From the NCBI GenBank assembly GCA_030447045.1, contig JAUJMB010000014.1, positions 1 through 19,520 of the forward strand: DNA of 19,520 bases, given 5' to 3'. Below are positions 13,086-19,520 of the stretch, one piece after another. The stretch's first letter is position 1, and each line of letters begins with the position of its first letter. The notes below the pieces were generated by a model that saw only the letters and a list, made by a program, of their open reading frames with translations, was not told the origin of the DNA and made no database searches. The position numbers and the translations under genes are program-made. The DNA comes from Rubrobacteraceae bacterium. GTDB taxonomy: Bacteria; Actinomycetota; Rubrobacteria; Rubrobacterales; Rubrobacteraceae.

Positions 13086-14624
13086 CTACTCCTCCGGCCT
13101 GCCGTACCCGCCGCCCCCTGGCGTCTCGACGGTAACGACGTCCCCCTCTTCGAGTTCCCGGCTCGTCTTCGGCGGGAGTTCTTCGCCGTTGAGGAGGTTC
13201 CGTCCGACCCGGCCCGGTTCCCCGCCTTCTACCCCCCCTGGGGCGTGGCGGCGGCGGTCGGTGAGGAGGGAGAGGCTCGCAGGTTGGAGGACTCGCACGG
13301 AGCGGACAATTCCGTCGCCTCCCCGGTGCTCGCCCTCCCCGCCGGAGCCGTAGAGCAGCTCGTAGCGCGCCACGCGCATCGGGTACTCGAGCTCGAAGGC
13401 CTCCGTCGGGGTGTTCAGGGTGTTGCTCATCCCGACGTGGACGCCGGAGGGGCCGTCCCCGCTCGCGCTCGCGCCCTGACCGCCGCCGATGGTCTCGTAG
13501 TAGGTCCATCCCGAGCCCCCGATAACGAGGTTGTTCATCGTTCCCTGGCCCTGCGCCGGGAGCGCGACGGCCCCCGAGAGGGCCGAGAGCACGGTGTCCG
13601 CTACGCGGCTGCTCGTCTCGACGTTGCCGGCCACGACCGCCGAGGGGCTCTTCGCGTTTACGAGGCTGCCCTCAGGGGCCTTTATCTCCAGGGAAGCGTA
13701 GGTGCCCGCGTTGGCCGGGACGTCCCCGGGCAGCAGGACGCGCAGGGCGAAGTAGCAGGCGGAGCGCGTCACCGCAAGCGGGCAGTTCACGTTGCCCCGC
13801 ACGGCGTCCGAGGTACCGGAGAAGTCTATGCTCATGGAGTCGTCCGTTATGCGCACCTTCGCCCGGATCGGGATGTCGTCGTCCGTCGTTCCGTCGCCCT
13901 CCATAAAGTCCTCCGCCTCGTACTCGCCGTCGGGCAGCTCGCGGATGACCTCGCGGGTGCGCCTCTCCGTGTATGAGATGACCTCGTCGAAGGCGGCCAG
14001 CACTATCTCTTTGCCGCGGCGTTCTATAAGCTCCCCGACGCGTTCTTCGGCGATCTGGTTGCCCGCTATCTGCGCCCTGAGGTCGCCGCGCCTTATGGCG
14101 GGCGTGCGGACGTTGGCGAGCAGGAGGTCGAGCACGTCATCCACATAGTCCCCGCCCCGCACCAGCCTAACCGGCGGGATGATGATGCCCTCCTGGTAGA
14201 TCTCTCGCGAGTCGCTGGGCGCCGAGCCGGGGCGCATCCCGCCCACGTCCGAGTGGTGGGCCCTCGTGACGGCGTAGCCCAGGATCTCACCCTGCAGGGC
14301 GACCGGCGAGACGAGGGTTATGTCCGGCAGGTGCGTGCCGCCGGAGTAGGGGTCGTTGATGGCGAAGACGTCGCCGGGCTCGGGATTGCGGCGCCGGATC
14401 GCCGCCACCGCCTCGGGCATGGCGCCGAGGTGGACGGGGATGTGTTCGGCCTGGGCGACCATGCGGCCCCTCGCGTCGAAGAGCGCCGTCGAGCAGTCGC
14501 GCCTCTCCTTGATGTTGGAGGAGTAGGAGCCCCTTATGAGGACCGCCCCCATCTCCTCGGCTATGCCGGCTAGAGCGCTGGCCAGGACCGAGAGGGTTAC
14601 GGGATCCAACCGTCCGTTGCTCAT
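13086..14624 (-). CDS. hyuB: Hydantoinase/oxoprolinase subunit B
   Basis: This 512-residue HyuB-family protein is the partner of HyuA in ATP-dependent opening of cyclic amides such as N-methylhydantoin or 5-oxoproline. Conserved segments are DPVTLSVLASALAGIAEEMG (7-26), SSNIKERRDCSTALFDARGR (35-54), the NDPYSGGTHLPD motif (90-101) and RAHHSDVGG (121-129), whose His/Asp residues are likely metal ligands. GNVNCP, NAKSPSAVVAGNVETSSR and the ending VETPGGGGYGRP complete the family pattern. Length matches free-standing HyuB. The start ATG overlaps the hyuA stop (ATGA, 4 bases), so translation is probably coupled and the two subunits made in equal amounts. The gene is the last of the operon and stops 4 bases from the tail of the plus-strand transporter fragment. 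Confidence 0.92.
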   Translation of the reverse strand: MSNGRLDPVTLSVLASALAGIAEEMGAVLIRGSYSSNIKERRDCSTALFDARGRMVAQAEHIPVHLGAMPEAVAAIRRRNPEPGDVFAINDPYSGGTHLPDITLVSPVALQGEILGYAVTRAHHSDVGGMRPGSAPSDSREIYQEGIIIPPVRLVRGGDYVDDVLDLLLANVRTPAIRRGDLRAQIAGNQIAEERVGELIERRGKEIVLAAFDEVISYTERRTREVIRELPDGEYEAEDFMEGDGTTDDDIPIRAKVRITDDSMSIDFSGTSDAVRGNVNCPLAVTRSACYFALRVLLPGDVPANAGTYASLEIKAPEGSLVNAKSPSAVVAGNVETSSRVADTVLSALSGAVALPAQGQGTMNNLVIGGSGWTYYETIGGGQGASASGDGPSGVHVGMSNTLNTPTEAFELEYPMRVARYELLYGSGGEGEHRGGDGIVRSVRVLQPASLSLLTDRRRHAPGGVEGGEPGRVGRNLLNGEELPPKTSRELEEGDVVTVETPGGGGYGRPEE

Positions 14625-16600
14625 CTCTTCTCCAATACGAGCGTCCCCACGCCGTCCACCACGCCCCGCCAGCCGGGACGGACTACGCAGGTGGACTCCT
14701 TGAACTCCACTATCGCCGGACCCTCGACCTCCGAGCCCCCGCCCATCCGCTCGCGGTCGAGGACCGGCACCTCGATCCACTCCCCATCGAAGTTCGACTC
14801 CCTCCGCCCGGATTCGGCGTCGCCTTCCACCGGTGGCTCATCCAGCTCCGGTTTCTCGACCGGCACGGTGGCGATGAGACGCATGTTCACCAGCTCAACG
14901 GACTCGTCGTCCATCCGGTAGCCGTAGCGCCGTTCGTGCGCCGCGTGGAAGCGTTCTTCCAGCTTCTCCACCTCCAGGGGCCTCTCGGCCTCGACGGTGA
15001 GTTCGAAGGACTGCCCCCGGTAGCGCAGGTCGGCCCGGCGAACGTACTCCGGCCCTTCGAGGTCTTTGGCGGCGGTGCTCTCCATCTCCTCGAAGACCCC
15101 CTTCATCTCCGCGGCCTTGACGTCCGCGAGGTCCGCGAGGTAAGGGCGCACGTAGTCCCGCCTGAGGTCGGAGATGGCGAGCCCCAGGGCGCTCAAGACC
15201 CCGCCCGCGCGGGGAACGAGGACGGTGCTCATGCCGAGCTCCTCGGCCAGCGTACAGGCGTGCATCCCGCCCGCCCCGCCGAAGGCCAGGAGGGCGAAGT
15301 CCCGGGGGTCGAGCCCGCGCTCGACGCTTATGACCCTGAGCGCCCGCACCATCTCCGCGTCGGCCACGCGCACGATGCCTAGCGCCGTCTCCTCGGCGTC
15401 CAGGTCCACCTTCTTGCCCAGGGCGTCCAGAGCTTTCTCCGAGAGTTCCCGCCTCAGCACCACCTCGCCGCCGAGCTCCGCCGCGTCCGCGAGGTACCCT
15501 AAGTACAGGTTCGCGTCGGTGACCGCCGGTTCCTCGCCGCCCTTGCCGTACCCGGCGGGGCCGGGCTCGGCGCCCGCAGAGTGGGGGCCGACGCGCAGAG
15601 CCCCGCCCGCGTCCGCCCAGGCGATGGAGCCGCCACCGGCGCTCACCGTGTGCACGTCGACCATCGGGAGCTTTATGGGGACGCCGGCGATCACGGTCTC
15701 CGTGCTCGTCTGCGCCTCGCCGCCCACGACGGGCGCGACGTCCGTGCTCGTGCCGCCCATGTCGAAGGTCAGGAGGTCCCGGTGCCCACCCAACCCCGCT
15801 ACGTAGGCCGCGCCGACGACCCCGCCCGCCGGTCCAGAGAGGACGAAGGCCGCCGCGTCCTCTACGGCGTCTTCTATGGTGACGACCCCGCCCGCAGACT
15901 GCATGATCAGGGGCGAGGGCATGCCGGCCTCCTCCACCTTGCCGCCCAGGTTCTTGAGGTATGCGGCGAGCTTCGGGGCCAGGTAGGCGTCGGCGGCGGT
16001 CGTGGAGAACCGCTCGTACTCCCTGAACTCCGGCAGAACCTCGCTCGAAAGCGAGACGTGCAAGCCCGGCAGCGCCTCTCGCAGAGCCTCCCCGGCCCTC
16101 TTCTCGTGCTCCGGGTGCATGAACGCGAAGAGGAAGCACACCGCGACCGCCTCCACATCGGCCTCGCGGATGGCCGAGACGGCGCTCTCCAAGCTCTCTT
16201 CGTCCAGCGGTTCGACCTCGCCCTCCGGCCCCATCCTCTCCTTCACGGTGAAACGCAGCTCGCGGGGGACCAGGGTCGGCGGCCTATCCTGGGTCAGGTC
16301 ATAGAGCGCGGGCCGGTTCTGGCGCGCGATCTCCAAAACGTCCCTGAACCCTTCGGTCGTAACGAGCGCCGTCCGCGCGCCGCGGCGCTCGAGCAGGGCG
16401 TTCGTCGCCACCGTCATGCCGTGGGCGAGCGCGCGGAGGGCGTCGGCCTCCACCCCCGAGGCAAGGATGGCGTTCATCACGCCCACGGACTGGTCCCGTG
16501 GCGTCGAGGGAACCTTGGCCGTGACCAACGCCCCTTCGGAGAGGGCCACCAGGTCGGTGAACGTGCCGCCTACGTCTACCCCGAGCCGTACGTCATTCAC
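14621..16600 (-). CDS. hyuA: Hydantoinase/oxoprolinase subunit A
   Basis: This 659-residue HyuA-family protein has an actin-like ATPase fold. The phosphate-binding motif is DVGGTFTD (9-16), a second is GGTSTD (282-287, in LTFDMGGTSTDVAP), and SGPAGG is at 255-260. FGGAGGMHACTLAEELG and the C-terminal domain (SFELTVEAERPLEVEKLEER, then a Tyr/Arg-rich YGYRMDDESVELVNMRL) are also as expected. The family phosphorylates or activates the cyclic amide before ring opening with HyuB. Related families (N-methylhydantoinase, 5-oxoprolinase, acetone carboxylase beta) cannot be separated by eye. Free-standing A and B genes argue against a fused eukaryotic-type oxoprolinase. The GTG start at 16600 overlaps the amidohydrolase stop by one base (TAGTG), again suggesting coupled translation. 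Confidence 0.92.
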   Translation of the reverse strand: MNDVRLGVDVGGTFTDLVALSEGALVTAKVPSTPRDQSVGVMNAILASGVEADALRALAHGMTVATNALLERRGARTALVTTEGFRDVLEIARQNRPALYDLTQDRPPTLVPRELRFTVKERMGPEGEVEPLDEESLESAVSAIREADVEAVAVCFLFAFMHPEHEKRAGEALREALPGLHVSLSSEVLPEFREYERFSTTAADAYLAPKLAAYLKNLGGKVEEAGMPSPLIMQSAGGVVTIEDAVEDAAAFVLSGPAGGVVGAAYVAGLGGHRDLLTFDMGGTSTDVAPVVGGEAQTSTETVIAGVPIKLPMVDVHTVSAGGGSIAWADAGGALRVGPHSAGAEPGPAGYGKGGEEPAVTDANLYLGYLADAAELGGEVVLRRELSEKALDALGKKVDLDAEETALGIVRVADAEMVRALRVISVERGLDPRDFALLAFGGAGGMHACTLAEELGMSTVLVPRAGGVLSALGLAISDLRRDYVRPYLADLADVKAAEMKGVFEEMESTAAKDLEGPEYVRRADLRYRGQSFELTVEAERPLEVEKLEERFHAAHERRYGYRMDDESVELVNMRLIATVPVEKPELDEPPVEGDAESGRRESNFDGEWIEVPVLDRERMGGGSEVEGPAIVEFKESTCVVRPGWRGVVDGVGTLVLEKR

Positions 16601-17814
16601 TAGTAACCTACTCCCAACTGGTCTCGAGAATACCTTCCCTCTACTCTGGACCCATCACGCAACACCATTCGTACATCGCGCAGGGCCAAGATCTCGCTCG
16701 TCGGGTCACCGTCCACCGCCAGGAGATCCGCCCTCTTGCCCGGCTCCAGCGAGCCCACCTCGTCGCCCAGACCCAGGAGGTCGGCGGCCGCCGAGGTCCC
16801 GAAACGCAGTGCCTGAACGGGGCTGGCCCCCGACTCCACCATCAGCGTCAGCTCGTCGGGCAACGTGCCGTGGGGATGCCCCGGTGCGCCGCAGTCGGTG
16901 CCGGCCGCTACGGGCACCCCGGCCTCCAGCGCCAGACGGAAGGCTTCCCGAGACGCTTCGAGCACCTCGGCGGTCTTGCGCCGGATGTACTCCGGCGCCC
17001 CGAGCTCCGGGCCCCTCTCGCTCATCGCCCGGTAGACCGACATGGTCGGCACCAGGTAGGTCCCCGACTCGCGCATCCGCCCGGCGGTGTCGCGATCTAT
17101 AAAGCTGCCGTGCTCGATGGAGTCCACCCCGGCGTCCAGGGCGTTGCCTATCGCCGCCACCGAGTAGGCGTGGGCGGCGACCTTCCGGCCGGCCTTGTGG
17201 GTCTCCTCGACCCCGGCGCGCATCTCCTCGACGGTGAGCTGCGGAGAACCGGGCTCCTCGGCGTGGCCGTAGACCCCTCCCGAGGCCATCAGCTTGATGC
17301 ACGTGGCGCCCGCCTTGAGCTCGCTGCGCACCGCGTGGCGCACCGCCTCCGCGCCGTCGGCCTCGCGCCCGAGGAACCAGCCGTGGCCGCCGGTCATGGC
17401 GATGGCCCGGCCCGCGGCTATCACCCTCGGACCGGGGAGGACTCCCAGCCCCACGGCCCGGGCTACGTCGATCGAGAGACCATCCGTCGCGCCGACGTCG
17501 CGGACGGTGGTGACGCCGGCGCGGAGGTGGAGGGCGGCGTTGTTGGCACAGCGCAGCGCCGTGAGGGCGCGCGACTCGCGTTCGACCACCTCGTGGGGCT
17601 CCGCGGAGGCCGACCAGACCAGGTGGACGTGGGCGTCTATGAGGCCCGGCAAGAGCGTGACGTCGCCGAGGTTCGTGATCTCCGCGCCCGTCGGAAGGTC
17701 GGCGGCGGGTCCCACCGAGAGGATGCGCCCGCCCTCAACGAGTACCGCGCCGTCTTCGATGGCGTGCTCGGAGACCCCATCGAAGACCCGCGCCGCCCGG
17801 TAGGCTACCGTCAA
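16600..17814 (-). CDS. Metal-dependent amidohydrolase (imidazolonepropionase-like)
   Basis: This 404-residue protein belongs to the amidohydrolase superfamily. Metal ligands follow the standard order: DAHVH (H62, H64), K174 in IKLMASGG as the likely carbamylated bridge, H215 in AAHAYS, H235 in SIEHGS and D307 in AAGTDCG. The N- and C-terminal segments form the small beta domain, ending LEPGKRADLLAVDGDP. The pattern is that of the imidazolonepropionase/Xaa-Pro dipeptidase-like subgroup, which hydrolyses amide bonds in cyclic or N-acyl compounds. In this operon it probably acts on the product of, or an alternative substrate to, the HyuAB ring-opening step. The start is TTG at 17814 with only a weak GGAAG upstream, so it is uncertain. 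A palindrome lies in the gap to the transporter gene. Confidence 0.9.
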   Translation of the reverse strand: MTVAYRAARVFDGVSEHAIEDGAVLVEGGRILSVGPAADLPTGAEITNLGDVTLLPGLIDAHVHLVWSASAEPHEVVERESRALTALRCANNAALHLRAGVTTVRDVGATDGLSIDVARAVGLGVLPGPRVIAAGRAIAMTGGHGWFLGREADGAEAVRHAVRSELKAGATCIKLMASGGVYGHAEEPGSPQLTVEEMRAGVEETHKAGRKVAAHAYSVAAIGNALDAGVDSIEHGSFIDRDTAGRMRESGTYLVPTMSVYRAMSERGPELGAPEYIRRKTAEVLEASREAFRLALEAGVPVAAGTDCGAPGHPHGTLPDELTLMVESGASPVQALRFGTSAAADLLGLGDEVGSLEPGKRADLLAVDGDPTSEILALRDVRMVLRDGSRVEGRYSRDQLGVGY

Positions 17815-17822
17815 GCCGCGTC

Positions 17823-17838
17823 TTCCCGCCTGCGGGAA
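17823..17838. promoter_or_regulatory. Palindrome upstream of the amidohydrolase gene
   Basis: TTCCCGCCTGCGGGAA is a 7-bp inverted repeat with a 2-base centre, 9 bases before the TTG start at 17814, in the 131-base gap between the transporter and the amidohydrolase. It may be a regulator binding site or a weak RNA hairpin that sets relative expression within the operon. It lacks a T-tract on either strand, so it does not look like a terminator. Confidence 0.35.
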
Positions 17839-17945
17839 CCTCGTTCCTCGCCCACCGGCGCGGGTGTAGCCGGCCCTCTCCCCTTATGCCAGGGCTGCTC
17901 CGGCAGCGGGAACATGCTAGCCTCGCGACACCGTGGCTTCCAAGG

Positions 17946-19289
17946 TCAGGTGGAGACCTCTTCGAGCTGCTCCTGCGTTTTCGTGAGGTCCATCCTGGCC
18001 GTCTCCGGGATCGTTAGAACCGTGAGCAACGTCGCCACGGCGCCGAATATCACGTAGAAGGCCGGCGAGAGGGGGTTGCCGGTCGCGTCGATCAGGTAGA
18101 CCGCGATAAACGGCGCGCTCCCCCCGAAGATGGCAACCGAGATGTTGTAGCCGATCGAGAAGCCGCCGTAGCGTACGCGCGTCGGGAAGAGCTCGGTCAG
18201 GGCCGCAACGGACGTGCTTATGAAGATGGCTAGCAAGGCTCCGAGCGCCACGTGTCCGAGGATGGCGACCAGCAGGTTGCCCTGGTTCATGAGCGCCATA
18301 AGGGGATAGGTTAGCAGCGCGAAACCGACGCACGACACCATCAGCAACGGCTTGCGTCCGACGCGGTCGGAGAGGGCGCCCAGGATGGGGATGAGTATCA
18401 TCGCGAAGAGCAGGGTGAGCGTGGTGGAGATAGAGGCGCTCAGCGACGAGAACCCCAATTGCTCGGTGATGTAGGTCTGCATGTAAACCAGGACGATGTA
18501 GAACCCCACGTTCTGGATGATGACGAGCCCTCCCACCTGGAGGATCTGCTTCCAGTTCTGCGTGATGGCCTCCCGGAGGGGAGATTCGGAGACTTCACCG
18601 GTGTTCTCCAGAGCCCTGAACTCGGGGGTGTCCTCCAGCTTTAGCCTTATGTAAAGCCCGACGAGGCCCAGCGGGCCGGCGATCAGGAAGGGGATGCGCC
18701 AGCCCCAGGCGATCATGGCGTCTTCCCCGAGGGCGGAGTTCATAATAAGCACCGACCCCGACCCCAGGATGAACCCTATGAGGGTCGAAAACTCCAGCCA
18801 GCTAACCATGTATCCCCTGCGCTCGTCGGGCGAATACTCCGCCAGGAACGTTGCCCCGCCGCCGAACTCGCCGCCCGCGGAGAAACCTTGCAGCAGCCGG
18901 CAGACGACGAGCAGAAGCGGCGCCCATATACCTATCGTGGCGTAGCCCGGCAAGAGCCCGATCGCGAAGGTGGCTATCGACATGAGGATGATGACGGCGG
19001 CCAGGACTCGCTGCCGGCCGATCCTGTCGCCTAAAGGACCGAAGAAGAGCCCACCCAAGGGCCGCACGAAGAAGGCCGCGGCGAAGACCGCGAACGTGGA
19101 GAGCAGGCTTGCGGTCGGGTTGTCGGACGGAAAGAAAACGACGGCGAGCGTCGTCGCCAAATAACCGTAGACCGCGAAGTCGAACCATTCCACCATGTTG
19201 CCGATCGAGGCACCGATGGTGGCCCTGAGTACGGTTTGTTCTTCTACTTCCGGTACTGCTTGTTCTACCGGCCGTCCATGCGAACTCAC
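17946..19289 (-). CDS. MFS transporter, metabolite:H+ symporter (MHS) family
   Basis: This 447-residue protein has 12 predicted membrane segments. MHS hallmarks are clear: [19 protein letters not shown] at the first helix, [20 protein letters not shown] (loop 2-3), [20 protein letters not shown] in helix 4, and [15 protein letters not shown] before the central loop. The second half has [12 protein letters not shown]. The family includes ProP, ShiA and KgtP and imports organic acids, betaines or related metabolites with protons. As the first gene of the operon it is the likely uptake system for the compound degraded by the amidohydrolase and HyuAB. The GTG start at 19289 follows GGGGGA by 6 bases. 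The C-terminus is short and charged ([11 protein letters not shown]) with no long coiled coil, unlike ProP. Confidence 0.92.
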   Translation of the reverse strand: MSSHGRPVEQAVPEVEEQTVLRATIGASIGNMVEWFDFAVYGYLATTLAVVFFPSDNPTASLLSTFAVFAAAFFVRPLGGLFFGPLGDRIGRQRVLAAVIILMSIATFAIGLLPGYATIGIWAPLLLVVCRLLQGFSAGGEFGGGATFLAEYSPDERRGYMVSWLEFSTLIGFILGSGSVLIMNSALGEDAMIAWGWRIPFLIAGPLGLVGLYIRLKLEDTPEFRALENTGEVSESPLREAITQNWKQILQVGGLVIIQNVGFYIVLVYMQTYITEQLGFSSLSASISTTLTLLFAMILIPILGALSDRVGRKPLLMVSCVGFALLTYPLMALMNQGNLLVAILGHVALGALLAIFISTSVAALTELFPTRVRYGGFSIGYNISVAIFGGSAPFIAVYLIDATGNPLSPAFYVIFGAVATLLTVLTIPETARMDLTKTQEQLEEVST

Positions 19290-19332
19290 GACTATCCCCC
19301 TTTGCGTGCTCTCTTTATCCTTTTTCCCCTAC

Positions 19333-19344
19333 CTGATCAGTATA
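19333..19344 (-). promoter_or_regulatory. Candidate promoter and overlapping palindrome of the catabolic operon
   Basis: On the minus strand TATACT (19344-19339) resembles a -10 element about 50 bases before the GTG at 19289. It overlaps the perfect palindrome CTGATCAG (19333-19340), which could be a repressor half-site. No good -35 is present at the usual distance, so the promoter call is weak. Confidence 0.25.
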
Positions 19345-19476
19345 GAGACAGTTGCTGCCTCGGGCTATGGCTCGTCGCATGGAAGACCCGCGATGGCATG
19401 CTGCTTGGCATATACAGTCGCGCGGCTCCGGCTTCGCTATCAGCGCGTTGGCAGAATCGGCCCTCGGAGGTCTGGG

Positions 19477-19520
19477 CTAGACCTCGACGACGGCCGTGCT
19501 CGTCCCTCTCATTGCTCGTT
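19477..19520 (-). CDS. Possible C-terminus of a gene running into the window end
   Basis: On the minus strand the last bases encode RAMRGTSTAVVEV and stop at TAG (19479-19477). The codons end in G or C and the peptide reads like a real C-terminus, but 13 residues are too few to identify anything. If real, it lies upstream of, and in the same direction as, the symporter operon. The 130 bases between it and the candidate promoter show nothing else. Confidence 0.2.
   Translation of the reverse strand, partial: RAMRGTSTAVVEV

Noticed and set aside
12790..13509. N-terminal extension of the MOSC reading frame
   Set aside because: The added residues are low-complexity Arg/Pro/Gly, overlap hyuB in another frame, and a strong GGAGG marks the start at 12789.
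14895..16139. 414-codon minus-strand frame inside hyuA
   Set aside because: It lies on the same strand as hyuA in a different frame, is very Arg/Gly-rich, and HyuA motifs are all in the main frame.
1..19520. CRISPR array, rRNA, complete tRNA or insertion sequence transposase
   Set aside because: No regularly spaced repeats, no rRNA-like stretch, no cloverleaf and no transposase motif were found on reading both strands.

Overview
The window is G+C-rich throughout (coding regions strongly prefer G or C in third positions), starts genes with GTG or TTG as well as ATG, and carries an actinobacterial-type gene set: a protein O-mannosyltransferase, an hsdM/hsdS-type restriction system, hydantoinase A/B and a metabolite:H+ symporter. 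This fits a high-G+C actinobacterium, and the mix recalls Rubrobacter-like lineages. The assignment is an inference from gene content, not a search.

Layout. (1) 1-1630: tail of an unidentified gene, a fumarylacetoacetase-fold hydrolase (-), a divergent small hypothetical gene (+), and a terminator. (2) 1631-5440: an accessory block. A two-gene operon on the minus strand (duplicated holin-like membrane protein, then a patatin-like phospholipase) is divergent from a plus-strand gene for a 495-residue protein built as beta-trefoil, candidate aerolysin-like pore-forming region and SbsA-type Ig-like domain. The 496-base region between them holds a long imperfect inverted repeat. (3) 5460-7932: a gene graveyard with a D12-class adenine methyltransferase reduced to its two ends, an hsdM with the catalytic core removed in frame, an hsdS C-terminal remnant, and an SDR tail. 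One apparently intact but catalytically atypical SDR lies among them. (4) 8101-13081: a diaminopropionate ammonia-lyase-like enzyme, a 3' fragment of a xylulokinase-type kinase, an MFS transporter followed after 1 base by a protein O-mannosyltransferase, a convergent MOSC-domain protein, and a possible transporter tail. (5) 13086-19289: a minus-strand catabolic operon, transcribed in the order MHS-family symporter, amidohydrolase, hyuA, hyuB, with the last three genes overlapping.

How the genes work together. The last operon reads as uptake followed by ring opening of a cyclic amide, with the exact substrate unknown. The block at 1631-5440 is the best candidate for an undescribed system: a membrane-active lipase, a small membrane protein and a lectin-headed candidate pore former share one regulatory region. 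A joint function is inference. The lack of visible signal peptides on the patatin and the trefoil protein leaves open how they would be exported. The run of truncated genes at 5460-9602 marks the neighbourhood as a deletion-prone accessory region, unless the losses are assembly artefacts.
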